64,000 bases of DNA from RUG100 sp963542695 (GCA_963542695.1 CAUTYX010000003.1:69423-133422), one strand, 5' to 3'; positions 53,914 to 63,460 are shown, counted from the first letter of the stretch. Notes: generated by a model not told the origin, from the sequence alone. Made by a program: numbers and translations.

Positions 53914-54240
53914 CTAGTTTTTCTTTCGCTTTTCAGAAGTTGATTTCGTATTTTCGGCTGATTTGGTGTACTCTTCCAAGATATTTTTCAGCGAAGAGAT
54001 GGAGCTGGATTTGGCATGGACAATTTCTGTATCACCACGCTCTGCAGCGCCTTTTGCACTGAGCATCATCTTGTGGGAGACAGTGTCGATAAACATGATC
54101 AACAGATCAGGATTTCCGATTTGTCTCTTGAGAGCCCCCTTCGTTTTAGTGAAGACCTTGGCTTTGCCGTTGTATTTCTTACAAAGCTGTTTGTAGCGGC
54201 CTTCCATACATTCGTTTCCTCCGATAATGACTACACTCAT
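53914..54240 (-). CDS. DUF2325 family protein
   Basis: A 108-residue protein with the family start MSVVIIGGNECM, then YKQLCKKYNGKAKVF and IMFIDTVSHKMM. DUF2325 is common in Firmicutes and of unknown function; it is often found near metal or redox genes. It has a strong promoter with a palindromic operator upstream. The lysine/serine-rich C-terminal tail is not conserved. Confidence 0.87.
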   Translation of the reverse strand: MSVVIIGGNECMEGRYKQLCKKYNGKAKVFTKTKGALKRQIGNPDLLIMFIDTVSHKMMLSAKGAAERGDTEIVHAKSSSISSLKNILEEYTKSAENTKSTSEKRKKN

Positions 54241-54296
54241 GGTTAATCCCCCTATTTTCCCTGAATTGCAATCAATACGATTTTGGCCTCTCTAGT

Positions 54297-54352
54297 AAGT
54301 TAGAACTAACTAACTTGTAAATATATAATACCACACAGAAATGGATTGTCAA
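54297..54352 (-). promoter_or_regulatory. Promoter and palindromic operator of DUF2325
   Basis: On the minus strand TTGACA (54347-54352) and TATTAT (54325-54330) are 16 bases apart. The 12-bp perfect palindrome GTTAGAACTAAC (54299-54310), within the wider AAGTTAG/CTAACTT, lies at or just after the transcription start. The GTTAG...CTAAC core recalls DtxR/IdeR-type metal-regulator sites; a further TTCTAACTAA half site lies upstream near 54378. Confidence 0.68.
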
Positions 54353-54599
54353 GGAGAAGATGGAAATTTTTTTGATTTCTTCTAACTAAACCCAAAATGA
54401 TAATGTCCTAAATAAACACAAAGGAAAATGTCCCTTCTTCTGATACACAGTCATATATCGCTAGGTGGAACCTCGTTTTTCAAACTACTATATGGTATAA
54501 TACGTACTAGTTAGATGGAAAAATTTGCATCTAAAATTGCGTATCGTTGGTAAATAAAGAGAATAGGTTAAAATATATTTAAGTAAAGAGGATATGATT

Positions 54600-55028
54600 A
54601 TGAATAAAGTTGAAGAGGCGCTGGCTTATTACAAGCAAGGATATAATTGTGCCCAGGCAGTGGCCTGTGTTTTTGCGGAAGAATTGAGCATAGAGGAAAA
54701 GGAGCTTTTTCGGATGAGCGAGGGGTTTGGATTCGGAATGGGAACCATGGGGACATGTGGTGCTGTTAGTGGAATGGCCATTGTTGCCGGGTTGTTAAAT
54801 AGCGATGGAAATTTGAAGCGACCCAGAAGCAAACCGCAGACCTACAAAGTTGCTCGCACCATGTCACAAGAATTCCAGGAAAAGAACAGTTCTATTATTT
54901 GCAAAGAGCTGAAAGGTGTAGATACGGGAGAAGTTTTACGAAGCTGCTCCGGCTGTATTGCCGATGCAGTTGCCATTGCAGAGGAGTATGTTAAAGAGAA
55001 AGGAGCGTATGATTCCGCTTCCAAGTAA
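54600..55028 (+). CDS. C_GCAxxG_C_C family redox-cysteine protein
   Basis: A 142-residue protein with spaced cysteines: YNCAQAV near the N-terminus, MGTCGAVSGM (the family core), and RSCSGCIADA at the end. The family probably has a redox or metal role. The ATG at 54600 has AAAGAGG at the right distance; an ATG six bases earlier is too close to it. It is the first gene of a run with two acyl-CoA ligases, 16 bases before the next start. Confidence 0.87.
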   Translation: MNKVEEALAYYKQGYNCAQAVACVFAEELSIEEKELFRMSEGFGFGMGTMGTCGAVSGMAIVAGLLNSDGNLKRPRSKPQTYKVARTMSQEFQEKNSSIICKELKGVDTGEVLRSCSGCIADAVAIAEEYVKEKGAYDSASK

Positions 55029-55044
55029 TCATACAAGGTGATGA

Positions 55045-56901
55045 ATGAACAGCAATAAATACAAAGATAGTTATTATCCGGTACGAGCCATTACCGATTT
55101 GCGAGATATGATTGACGGGGCGGTGGAATTGTATAGCGGGAAGAATGCTTTTTTAGTGAAAGACTCCCGTGATACGCCGTATCGTCCCATTAGCTTTGCC
55201 CAGTTTGGAGTAGAGATTCATTCCCTAGGAACAAAGTTTATCGATATGGGGTTGAAAGATAAGAAAATAGCCATTATTGGAGAAAATAGCTACAAATGGG
55301 TGGTTTCCTATTTTGCGACGACCAATGGAACCGGCGTGACAGTGCCCATTGATCGGGAGCTAAAACCTCATGAAATCGCCAATCTAATCAATCGCTCCGG
55401 AGCGGCAGCCTTGGTTCATTCTGAAAAGATGAAGGATGTGGTTTGTTCCGTGATTCCTTTGCTGGATCATTCCCTGGAATATATTATCAATATGGATGAG
55501 ACAGAAGATGTAATGGTGGAAACGGTACCGCCAAAGCAGGGAGAAGAACTTGAAAAGCTGTCAGGGGAAGCGAAAGTAGCCGCCGCTGCTTGTGCCCAAA
55601 TGTATAACCCAAAGATGGAAGCAGAATTTCAAGACTTGTGCTGGGACAAATTGCTTATGGAAGGGCGGAACCTGCTGGAAAATGGCGATAGACGGTTTGT
55701 GGATGCGGAAATCGATCCAAAACAGATGGCCAGTTTGCTGTTCACTTCCGGGACTACAGGACTTGCCAAAGGCGTTATGCTAAGTCATGAAAATTTGGCT
55801 GCAAACGTAGAGAATATGAGTAAATACGTTAATGTCGATAACTATATCGGTTTGTCGGTATTGCCTATGCACCATACCTACGAGATGACTTGTCATGTGT
55901 TTACCGGTTTGTATCAAGGTTTCTGTATGGCCATCTGCGAAGGTCTAAAACACATTATGAGCAATATGGCCGAGGCACAGTGTACCATTATGCTGGCAGT
56001 GCCGTTGATTTACGAAACCATTCACAAGCGCATTATGAAGCAGGCACAAAAAAGCGGTCAGTATTTGAAATTGCGCCGAATGATTGCTTTATCCAGAAAG
56101 CTGAAATTGTACAATAAGCCGGGAATCTGCAAGAAAATTTTCAAATCCGTTCACCAGGCAACCGGCGGGCATATAAAATTGTTTATCGCCGGTGGTGCCG
56201 CCATTGATCCGCGGGTAATTGAGGATTTTGAGGCCATGGGATTCCCTATGATTCAAGGGTATGGAATGACCGAAAATGCACCGATTATTGCGGTAAACAG
56301 AGATCGTTGCAGCAAAGCGGCCGCAGCGGGTTTTCCTATGCCCGGTACCGATATTAAGATTATGAATCCCGATGAAGATGGATTGGGAGAGATTTATTGC
56401 AAAGGACCTTCTGTAATGTTGGGCTATTACGATGATCCGGCAGAAAATGAAAAAGCATTAGTAGATGGCTGGCTCAATACCGGTGACTATGGATATTTTG
56501 ACAAAGATGGATATTTGTATGTTTCCGGTCGTAAGAAGAATGTCATTGTCAGCAAAAACGGTAAGAACATTTTCCCGGAAGAAGTGGAGTTCTATTTGCA
56601 GCAAAGCGACTTTATTGAAGAAGTACTGGTTCACGGAGTGGAAGATAAGAGAACGGGAGATACCGTTGTAAAGGCAGAGATTTTCCCGGCTTATCAGAAC
56701 ATCCAAATAAGCCAGGGAGAGTTGAGCCCGGATGAAATCAAAAGCTTCCTAAAGAAGGAAGTGGATAAAATCAACGAGTTGATGCCGGTATACAAACGTG
56801 TGCGGAGAATCGGAATCCGGACAGAGGAGTTCAGTAAGACGACGACTCGAAAAATTAAACGATATACGCCTACCAATATGGAAAGCGATGAAGAATTATA
56901 G
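55045..56901 (+). CDS. Long-chain acyl-CoA ligase, AMP-forming (first of two)
   Basis: A 618-residue ANL enzyme. Motifs are FTSGTTGLAKGVMLSHENL (A3), PMHHTYEM, the YGMTENAP motif, NTGDYGYFDKDGYLYVSGRKKNVIV (split as GDYGYFDKDG and SGRKKNVIV) and a late KTTTRKIKR. It activates fatty acids for lipid synthesis or degradation. It is about 40-50 percent similar by eye to the next gene, pointing to a tandem duplication. AAGGTG lies before the ATG. Confidence 0.9.
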   Translation: MNSNKYKDSYYPVRAITDLRDMIDGAVELYSGKNAFLVKDSRDTPYRPISFAQFGVEIHSLGTKFIDMGLKDKKIAIIGENSYKWVVSYFATTNGTGVTVPIDRELKPHEIANLINRSGAAALVHSEKMKDVVCSVIPLLDHSLEYIINMDETEDVMVETVPPKQGEELEKLSGEAKVAAAACAQMYNPKMEAEFQDLCWDKLLMEGRNLLENGDRRFVDAEIDPKQMASLLFTSGTTGLAKGVMLSHENLAANVENMSKYVNVDNYIGLSVLPMHHTYEMTCHVFTGLYQGFCMAICEGLKHIMSNMAEAQCTIMLAVPLIYETIHKRIMKQAQKSGQYLKLRRMIALSRKLKLYNKPGICKKIFKSVHQATGGHIKLFIAGGAAIDPRVIEDFEAMGFPMIQGYGMTENAPIIAVNRDRCSKAAAAGFPMPGTDIKIMNPDEDGLGEIYCKGPSVMLGYYDDPAENEKALVDGWLNTGDYGYFDKDGYLYVSGRKKNVIVSKNGKNIFPEEVEFYLQQSDFIEEVLVHGVEDKRTGDTVVKAEIFPAYQNIQISQGELSPDEIKSFLKKEVDKINELMPVYKRVRRIGIRTEEFSKTTTRKIKRYTPTNMESDEEL

Positions 56902-56952
56902 GAAAGGACTGCAGAAAAGAACTGTAGAAAAAATAGGCTAGGAGACGTAGTT

Positions 56953-58803
56953 ATGATGGAGGAAAAAGCGTATGCTGCGAAAAAAGCAGCAGATATGGCG
57001 TATGCCCAAGATATAATCCAAAAGATAAACCAAGATCCTCGCCCCGGTGTCTTGTATAAAGAAAGCCGTCCCATTATGGATATTAAACACATGATTGAGA
57101 CCAGCGTGGAGCTTTTTGGAAATCACGTAGCTTTCTATCAAAAATACCATCACAAAGACAAATACAGGCCTATTACGTATCACGAAATGTTTCGCCGTAT
57201 CAATGCCCTTGGAACGGCACTCCTAGAGGAGGGATTTCAGCGCGAACGGATTTCCGTTGCCGGCCCAAACTGCAGCGAATGGGCCATTTCCTATTTGGCT
57301 GTGTTAAACGGCGTTGGTGTTGTGGTTCCACTGGACAAAGAATTGAATCGGGAAGAACTGGAACAGCTGCTAATCAAGGCGGAAACCATCTGCGTTATTT
57401 ACGGAAGCAGCAAGCTGGATAAAATTTTCCGTGCCATAGTAAAAGACGGTCGTACGAAAGTTCGCAAATTGGTCAGGATGGATGCAGAAGACCGGCAGCC
57501 GTCAGCCACAGATAGGGATGCAGCCACAGAAGAAAATGTTGAGGTTACACCCCTTTCTACGCTTCTTGATAAAGGCCGGAAATTAATTGATCAAGGGGAT
57601 CGGCGCTATTTGGATGCTCAAATCGATGCCACAGCCATGAGTATTTTGCTGTTTACTTCCGGAACAACAGGTACCTCTAAAGGTGTCATGCTGAGCCACC
57701 GGAATATTGCTGTGGATTTAATGGTGTCGCCGACGGTATTAAAAGTCAATGATTGGGATATCTTTTTCTCTGTCCTGCCGCTGCATCATACATACGAGTG
57801 TACCAGTGGATTTTTGATCCCTATGTACAAAGGCGCCGCTATTGCCTACTGCGAAGGGTTGAAATACATTACGCGGAATTTAGAGGAAGCGAAACCCACC
57901 ATGTTTTTAGGGGTGCCGGCTATCTTTGAGCTGATGTACAAGAAAATTTGGAAAAACATTGAAAAACAGGGAAAAGCCAAGACAGTACGAAGAGTCATTG
58001 CCATCAATAGAGTGACAAAGAAGATGGGACTGGACCTTGGGAATATTTTCTTTAAAGAAATTCGTCAAGTCTTTGGCGGTCGTATGCGAGAAGTTATTTG
58101 CGGTGGAGCAGCCATCAGTCCGGATGTCCTAAACGGAATTCGAGACTTTGGTATCAATGCGCTGCAAGGCTACGGTTTGACGGAATGTGCGCCTATGGGA
58201 GCCTTAAACCCGGATCAAATGCCGAAGGCGGAATCTATAGGGTATCCTTTCCCGGCCTGCAAGATGAAGGTTATCAACAAAGATGAAGATGGCATTGGAG
58301 AGCTATGTCTATGGGGCGGCAATGTGATGCTGGGATATTACCAGATGCCGGAAGAAACAGCGGAAGTTTTGCAGGATGGCTGGTTCATGACCGGCGATTT
58401 AGGGTACATTGATGAAGACGGATATGCGATAATTACCGGTCGCAAGAAAAACGTTATTATCACCAAAAATGGGAAAAACGTTTTTCCCGAAGAGTTGGAA
58501 TATTACCTTGGACTCATTCCTCTCATCGGAGAGTCGATGGTGTATGCCGATGATAATACCCAAGGCGACGATACGGTAATCGTAGCAGTAGTCACACTGG
58601 ATAAGGAGGAAGTGGCAGACGCCTTTGGAGACAATCCGTCCGCAAAAGAAGTAGAAGCGGCGGTTTGGAAAGAAGTTGATAAACTCAATGATTCACAGCC
58701 CTTCTTTAAGAAGATAAAGAAAATAACATTTAGAAAACGAGACTTCGTAAAAAACACGTCGTCTAAGATTATTCGATTCGAAGAGGATAATAAAAAAGCA
58801 TGA
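56953..58803 (+). CDS. Long-chain acyl-CoA ligase, AMP-forming (second of two)
   Basis: A 616-residue paralogue of the gene before it, with the same motifs: LFTSGTTGTSKGVMLSHRN, PLHHTYECT, GYGLTECAPMG, GDLGYIDEDGY, GRKKNVIITKNGKN and a final NTSSKIIRF. It has a longer N-terminal lead of about 25 residues and an extra insert near 180-195. AGGAGAC precedes the ATG. The stop overlaps the racemase start by four bases, so the two are coupled. Confidence 0.9.
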   Translation: MMEEKAYAAKKAADMAYAQDIIQKINQDPRPGVLYKESRPIMDIKHMIETSVELFGNHVAFYQKYHHKDKYRPITYHEMFRRINALGTALLEEGFQRERISVAGPNCSEWAISYLAVLNGVGVVVPLDKELNREELEQLLIKAETICVIYGSSKLDKIFRAIVKDGRTKVRKLVRMDAEDRQPSATDRDAATEENVEVTPLSTLLDKGRKLIDQGDRRYLDAQIDATAMSILLFTSGTTGTSKGVMLSHRNIAVDLMVSPTVLKVNDWDIFFSVLPLHHTYECTSGFLIPMYKGAAIAYCEGLKYITRNLEEAKPTMFLGVPAIFELMYKKIWKNIEKQGKAKTVRRVIAINRVTKKMGLDLGNIFFKEIRQVFGGRMREVICGGAAISPDVLNGIRDFGINALQGYGLTECAPMGALNPDQMPKAESIGYPFPACKMKVINKDEDGIGELCLWGGNVMLGYYQMPEETAEVLQDGWFMTGDLGYIDEDGYAIITGRKKNVIITKNGKNVFPEELEYYLGLIPLIGESMVYADDNTQGDDTVIVAVVTLDKEEVADAFGDNPSAKEVEAAVWKEVDKLNDSQPFFKKIKKITFRKRDFVKNTSSKIIRFEEDNKKA

Positions 58804-59900
58804 TGCAGGAAAACGCTATACCATGTCATGGTCGACCGGTGTTGACGGTGGACTTGAAAAAGCTGCAGGAAAACTATCAACGGACGCGGGAATTGTGCCA
58901 ACGGCATAATATTCACATGACCGGTGTGATAAAAGGGTGCAGTGCCTTGCCGGAATGTATCAAGGTGGCAGATAAAGCCGGATGCGATTTTTTGGCCAGC
59001 TCTCGCCTTAGTCATTTACAGCGGTGCCGGGATTTGCAGGTGAAGACACCACTGATGCTGCTGCGGACACCGGCAGTCTCCCAGCTGGATAAAGTGGTGC
59101 AATTGGCAGATGTCAGTCTGGAAAGTGACATTGATGTTTTGTGTGCGCTAAATGGCGAAGCCATGGAAGCCGGTGTTACTCATCAGGTGATTTTGATGGT
59201 GGAGCTAGGCGATTTGCGAGAAGGTTTCTGGAAGCAGGAAGAGCTGCTGCAAGCTGCTATGTTGACAGAATTCCAGCTAAAAAATCTAAAGCTTCTCGGT
59301 ATTGGTACCAATCTAGGATGCTACGGCTCTATTGTGCCGACACCGGAAAAATTAACCGAACTGCTGGATGCTGTTAAAATGATAGAAAAATCTATTGGGC
59401 GAAAATTGGAGTATATTTCCGGTGGCGCAACTACTTCGTTACAGCGATTGTTAGATGGCACCATGCCGGAGAAAATAAATCATTTGCGCATTGGCGATGG
59501 AATACTGACAGCCTTTCGGGGGCGCCAGACTTTGGACTTTTTGCACCAGGATCTTTTTCGATTAACGGCAGAGTTAATCGAAGTGAGGGAAAAGCCGTCC
59601 TATCCCATGGGAGTCATTGGCGAAGATGCTTATGGCTTTACCCAAGAATATGAAGACAAAGGGATTCGTTTGCGAGGAATTCTCGCAGTGGGGAAAGCCG
59701 ATTACAGCTATCCGGAATTGCTATTTGCAGAAGATGAAGGAGTAACGATTTTGGGAGCTTCCAGTGATCATACCTTGGTGGATTTAACCGATTCCAATAA
59801 GGAGTGGTTGGTGGGAGATACCATGAGCTTTGGCCTAGGCTACGGTGCTTTGGTCCCGCTTACATCCAATAGCGGCGAGATAGAAATTCGGCACAGATAG
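58800..59900 (+). CDS. PLP-dependent amino acid racemase (alanine racemase fold, YhfX/ornithine-racemase-like)
   Basis: A fold-type III PLP enzyme of 366 residues. The N-terminal barrel begins PVLTVDLKKLQENYQ and the PLP lysine is probably in TGVIKGCSA. The phosphate-binding and second-domain features are seen as GGATTSL and LRIGDGILT. Closest in style to ornithine racemase and YhfX rather than to cell-wall Alr. It starts in an ATGA overlap with the second ligase and precedes an exporter. A role with the ligases in making or trafficking an N-acyl or D-amino acid product is only inference. Confidence 0.82.
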   Translation: MMQENAIPCHGRPVLTVDLKKLQENYQRTRELCQRHNIHMTGVIKGCSALPECIKVADKAGCDFLASSRLSHLQRCRDLQVKTPLMLLRTPAVSQLDKVVQLADVSLESDIDVLCALNGEAMEAGVTHQVILMVELGDLREGFWKQEELLQAAMLTEFQLKNLKLLGIGTNLGCYGSIVPTPEKLTELLDAVKMIEKSIGRKLEYISGGATTSLQRLLDGTMPEKINHLRIGDGILTAFRGRQTLDFLHQDLFRLTAELIEVREKPSYPMGVIGEDAYGFTQEYEDKGIRLRGILAVGKADYSYPELLFAEDEGVTILGASSDHTLVDLTDSNKEWLVGDTMSFGLGYGALVPLTSNSGEIEIRHR

Positions 59901-59953
59901 AAATTTTCAATACATATATTTTGTAGAAAAAGGGGAAGGAACGAGAAACCAGG

Positions 59954-60922
59954 GTGGAGGAAAAGAAGAGTATATGGAATCGTAAAGGGGTATTGCTGGC
60001 AACAGCCTGTTTTTGTTGCGCATTGTGGGGAAGCGCCTTTCCGTGTATTAAAGTAGGGTATCGGATTTTTTCCATTGCCCAAGGAGATGCCGCTTCACAG
60101 CTGCTCTTTGCCGGATTGCGATTTTTCCTTGCGGGAATTCTGGCGTTGGCATTTGGCAGCCTTTTGCAGAGAAAATGGCTGCTGCCACATAAATCAACCA
60201 TAGGACCGATTGCCGCACTGGCTACCTTTCAGACCGTGGGGCAATATATTTTTTTCTATATCGGAATGGCTCATGCGGTAGCCACAAGAGCTTCTATCTT
60301 AAATGGTGCCGGCACCTTTATCACGATTATCATCGCGGTCTTTATTTTCCGTTATGAAAAATTGACGACCCGCAAAATTGCCGGTTGTCTCGTTGGCTTT
60401 GCAGGTGTTGTTCTGATTGAAACGGCGGGACAAACGGTGGATATCGGCTTTGCGTTAAATGGAGAAGGCTTTATTTTGATCTCCATGGTGTCCGGAGGAA
60501 TTGCAACGAATCTGATAAAACGATTTTCCCAAAAGGAAAAACCGGTAGTTTTAAGCGGTTGCCAGTTTATGTTGGGAGGATTGGTGCTTACGGTGCTGGG
60601 ACTCCTTGGTGGCGGTCGTATGATTGTCCCCTCGGCAGCATCACTGCTGTTATTGCTGTATATGGCCTTTATTTCATCGGCAGCGTACACCTTGTGGGGA
60701 ATTTTGCTGAAATATAATCCCGTAAGCTTGGTATCTATTTTCAAGTTTGTAACACCGGTGGCAGGGGTGCTGCTGTCGGCTCTAATTTTGAAGGAGTACG
60801 ACCATGCCTTTAGCTTGTATACCATTTTGTCTTTGGTGCTGGTTTGCCTTGGAATCGTGATTCTTTTTGCCGCCGGAGGAAACGGCAGTAAACCTTTGGC
60901 GAAAAAAGGCCTCAGCCGTTGA
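59954..60922 (+). CDS. EamA/DMT-family transporter
   Basis: A 322-residue protein with about ten membrane segments in two EamA repeats (LLATACFCCALWGSAFPCIKVG; second ending LLSALILKEYDH). The frame starts with GTG; the ribosome site is weak (GGGAAGGAACG is rather far). Likely to be an amino acid or metabolite exporter, in the same run as the racemase, 53 bases upstream. Confidence 0.82.
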   Translation: MEEKKSIWNRKGVLLATACFCCALWGSAFPCIKVGYRIFSIAQGDAASQLLFAGLRFFLAGILALAFGSLLQRKWLLPHKSTIGPIAALATFQTVGQYIFFYIGMAHAVATRASILNGAGTFITIIIAVFIFRYEKLTTRKIAGCLVGFAGVVLIETAGQTVDIGFALNGEGFILISMVSGGIATNLIKRFSQKEKPVVLSGCQFMLGGLVLTVLGLLGGGRMIVPSAASLLLLLYMAFISSAAYTLWGILLKYNPVSLVSIFKFVTPVAGVLLSALILKEYDHAFSLYTILSLVLVCLGIVILFAAGGNGSKPLAKKGLSR

Positions 60923-60925
60923 AAA

Positions 60926-60954
60926 TTGACAAAGCAAGCAATATCAAATATAAT
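60926..60954 (+). promoter_or_regulatory. Consensus promoter of greA-lysS
   Basis: TTGACA and TATAAT are spaced by 17 bases, a perfect vegetative promoter, before an AAAGGAG site. Confidence 0.88.
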
Positions 60955-60996
60955 TATTCGAATACATTTTAGTGTCGAAAGGAGATACACAATACC

Positions 60997-61476
60997 ATGG
61001 CAGAAGATGTACTGTTAACCAAAGAAGGATATGAGAAAATTAAGGCGGAGCACGAAGAACTGATTACTAAAACCAGATCCGAAGTGGCACAGCGCCTAAA
61101 GGAAGCCAGAGCGTTTGGCGACCTTTCTGAAAATGCTGAGTACGATGCCGCCAAAAACGAACAGGCAGAAGTAGAAGTTCGTATTAATAAATTAGAAGAT
61201 ATGATGCGTCATGCCAAGATTATCGATGAAGATCAAACCAGTGGCAAGGTGAATCTGGGCAGCAAGGTGAAAATCAAAGAGCAGTCCAGCGGTAGAGAAG
61301 GCGAATTTATCATTGTTGGCTCCACAGAAGCCGATCCTTTTGAAAAGAAAATTTCCAATGTTTCTGCAGTCGGAAAAGCCATTATCGGGCACCAGGAAGG
61401 CGATATCGTAGAAGTTGAAATCAAAGGCAAGGCCGGAGAGAAAAAGCTGCATTACGAAATTCTGAGCATCAACTAA
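60997..61476 (+). CDS. greA: Transcription elongation factor GreA
   Basis: GreA rescues backtracked RNA polymerase by stimulating transcript cleavage. A 159-residue protein with the N-terminal coiled coil and its acidic tip (GDLSENAEYDAAKNEQ) and a C-terminal FKBP-like domain (VGKAIIGHQEGDIVEVE). An AAAGGAGA site precedes the ATG. The following gene is lysS, as in many Firmicutes. Confidence 0.96.
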   Translation: MAEDVLLTKEGYEKIKAEHEELITKTRSEVAQRLKEARAFGDLSENAEYDAAKNEQAEVEVRINKLEDMMRHAKIIDEDQTSGKVNLGSKVKIKEQSSGREGEFIIVGSTEADPFEKKISNVSAVGKAIIGHQEGDIVEVEIKGKAGEKKLHYEILSIN

Positions 61477-61511
61477 TATAAAAAACACAGGGAATCGAAG
61501 GAAGAGTTACC

Positions 61512-63395
61512 ATGAGTGAAAATAACAAGCAGCCTGATCTGTCTGAACAGGCGAAGATTAGAAGAGAGAAGCTGGCCAACTTGCAGGAAGAAGGCCGGGA
61601 TCCTTTTGTTATAACGAAATATGATCAAACTCATCACAGTGAGGAAATCAAAGAAAATTTTGCAGAGCTGGATGGCCGGGATGTTTCTATTGCCGGTCGT
61701 CTCATGTCTAAACGTGTCATGGGAAAAGCCAGCTTTTGCAATATCACGGATTTAAAAGGCAATATCCAGAGTTACGTTGCCAGGGATGATATTGGACAGG
61801 AAGAATACAAAGCCTTTAAAAAGCTGGATATTGGCGATATCATTGGAATCAAAGGCACTGTTTTTAAAACAAAGACCGGTGAAATTTCCGTTCATGCCAA
61901 AGAAGTGTTGCTTTTAGCAAAGAGCTTGCAGGTTCTGCCGGAAAAATTCCATGGGCTTACCGATGTGGATATGCGTTACCGTCAGCGTTATGTAGACCTG
62001 GCAACCAACGAAGAGGTAAAAGACACTTTTGTCAAACGGTCTCAGATTCTGGCAGCCATCCGTCGTTACCTGGATGGACAGGGCTTTATGGAAGTGGAAA
62101 CACCGATGCTGGTAAGCAACGCCGGCGGTGCTTCGGCCAGACCTTTTGAAACCCACTTTAATGCTCTAAATCAAGATTTCAAGCTGCGTATTTCTTTGGA
62201 ACTGTATCTAAAGAGATTGATCGTCGGCGGTCTTGAGAGAGTGTATGAAATCGGTCGTGTCTTTAGAAACGAAGGGCTGGACACCAGACATAACCCGGAA
62301 TTTACGCTGATGGAACTGTATCAGGCATATACCGATTACAACGGTATGATGGATCTGACAGAAGAGATGTTCCGCTATGTGGCACAGGAAGTTCTTGGCA
62401 CCACAAAGATTGAATACAACGGCCACCAAATGGATTTGGGCAAACCGTTTGAAAGAATTACCATGATTGATGCCGTTAAGAAATACGCCGGCATTGACTG
62501 GAATGAAGTAGAAGATTTGGAAGCTGCCCGCAAGCTGGCAGATGAAAAAGGTGTTGAATACGAAGAGCGTCACAAAAAAGGAGATATCCTCAGCTTGTTC
62601 TTCGAAGAATTTGCAGAAGATCATTTGATTCAGCCAACATTTGTTATGGATCATCCCATTGAAATTTCTCCGCTAACAAAGAAGAAGCCGGACGATCCGG
62701 ATTACGTAGAGCGGTTTGAAATGTTTATGAACGGCTGGGAGATGTGTAATGCCTATTCTGAATTAAACGATCCAATCGACCAGAGAGAACGGTTTAAGGC
62801 ACAGGATGCCCTGGCCGAAGCCGGTGACGAAGAAGCGCAGCATACCGATGAGGACTTCCTTAACGCATTGGAAATCGGTATGCCGCCAACAGGAGGCATC
62901 GGTTACGGAATCGACCGTCTCTGTATGTTGCTGACAGGCGCACCGGCCATCCGTGATGTACTGTTGTTCCCGACAATGAAGCCGCTGGGAGCAGGCAAGA
63001 AAAAAGGAACCGGAGATATTGACCTTTCCAAAGTAAAGGTAGAACCGCTCTTTGAAGAATTTGTTGACTTTGACACCTTCAGCAAGTCCGATTTCAGAGT
63101 TGTAAAAGTTCTGAAATGCGAAGAAGTGCCTAAGAGCAAAAAGCTGCTGAAGTTTACCCTAAACGATGGAACCGGCCAGAACCGAACCATTCTTTCAGGC
63201 ATTAAAGATACCTACACTGCAGAAGAATTGGTTGGAAAAACGCTGGTTGCCATTACCAATCTGCCACCAAGAAAAATGATGGGCCAGGAATCCTGTGGCA
63301 TGCTGCTGTCAGCCGTATGTGAACACGATGGCGAAGAACTGCTTAACCTGGTAATGGTAGATGAAACCATTCCGGCAGGCGCAAAGTTATATTAA
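61512..63395 (+). CDS. lysS: Lysyl-tRNA synthetase (class II) with C-terminal tRNA-binding domain
   Basis: Residues 1 to about 500 are a class II LysRS: an OB-fold anticodon domain (VSIAGRLMSKRVMGKASFCNI), motif 1 region YRQRYVDLA, motif 2 FRNEGLDTRHNPEFT and motif 3 GYGIDRLCMLLTG. Usual LysRS ends near residue 495. Here about 110 more residues follow and match the tRNA-binding domain of MetRS C-termini, Trbp111 and EMAP II: FDTFSKSDFRVVKVLKCEEVP, ILSGIKDTY, TNLPPRKMMGQESCGML. The fused domain should raise tRNA affinity. Transcribed with greA. Confidence 0.95.
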   Translation: MSENNKQPDLSEQAKIRREKLANLQEEGRDPFVITKYDQTHHSEEIKENFAELDGRDVSIAGRLMSKRVMGKASFCNITDLKGNIQSYVARDDIGQEEYKAFKKLDIGDIIGIKGTVFKTKTGEISVHAKEVLLLAKSLQVLPEKFHGLTDVDMRYRQRYVDLATNEEVKDTFVKRSQILAAIRRYLDGQGFMEVETPMLVSNAGGASARPFETHFNALNQDFKLRISLELYLKRLIVGGLERVYEIGRVFRNEGLDTRHNPEFTLMELYQAYTDYNGMMDLTEEMFRYVAQEVLGTTKIEYNGHQMDLGKPFERITMIDAVKKYAGIDWNEVEDLEAARKLADEKGVEYEERHKKGDILSLFFEEFAEDHLIQPTFVMDHPIEISPLTKKKPDDPDYVERFEMFMNGWEMCNAYSELNDPIDQRERFKAQDALAEAGDEEAQHTDEDFLNALEIGMPPTGGIGYGIDRLCMLLTGAPAIRDVLLFPTMKPLGAGKKKGTGDIDLSKVKVEPLFEEFVDFDTFSKSDFRVVKVLKCEEVPKSKKLLKFTLNDGTGQNRTILSGIKDTYTAEELVGKTLVAITNLPPRKMMGQESCGMLLSAVCEHDGEELLNLVMVDETIPAGAKLY

Positions 63396-63400
63396 TAATA

Positions 63401-63460
63401 GCGTACCTACGAAAAAATAGAGCCTTGCAGTTGCAAGGCTCTATTTTTTCGTAGGTACGC
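63401..63460. terminator. 60-bp hairpin with 29-bp perfect arms
   Basis: The arms are perfectly complementary with only GT as the loop. The inner part is a classical terminator (AAAAAATAGAGCCTTGCA / TGCAAGGCTCTATTTTTT), and the outer 11 bp (GCGTACCTACG / CGTAGGTACGC) extend it beyond the T-tract. It ends the greA-lysS transcript and would work on both strands. Confidence 0.85.
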
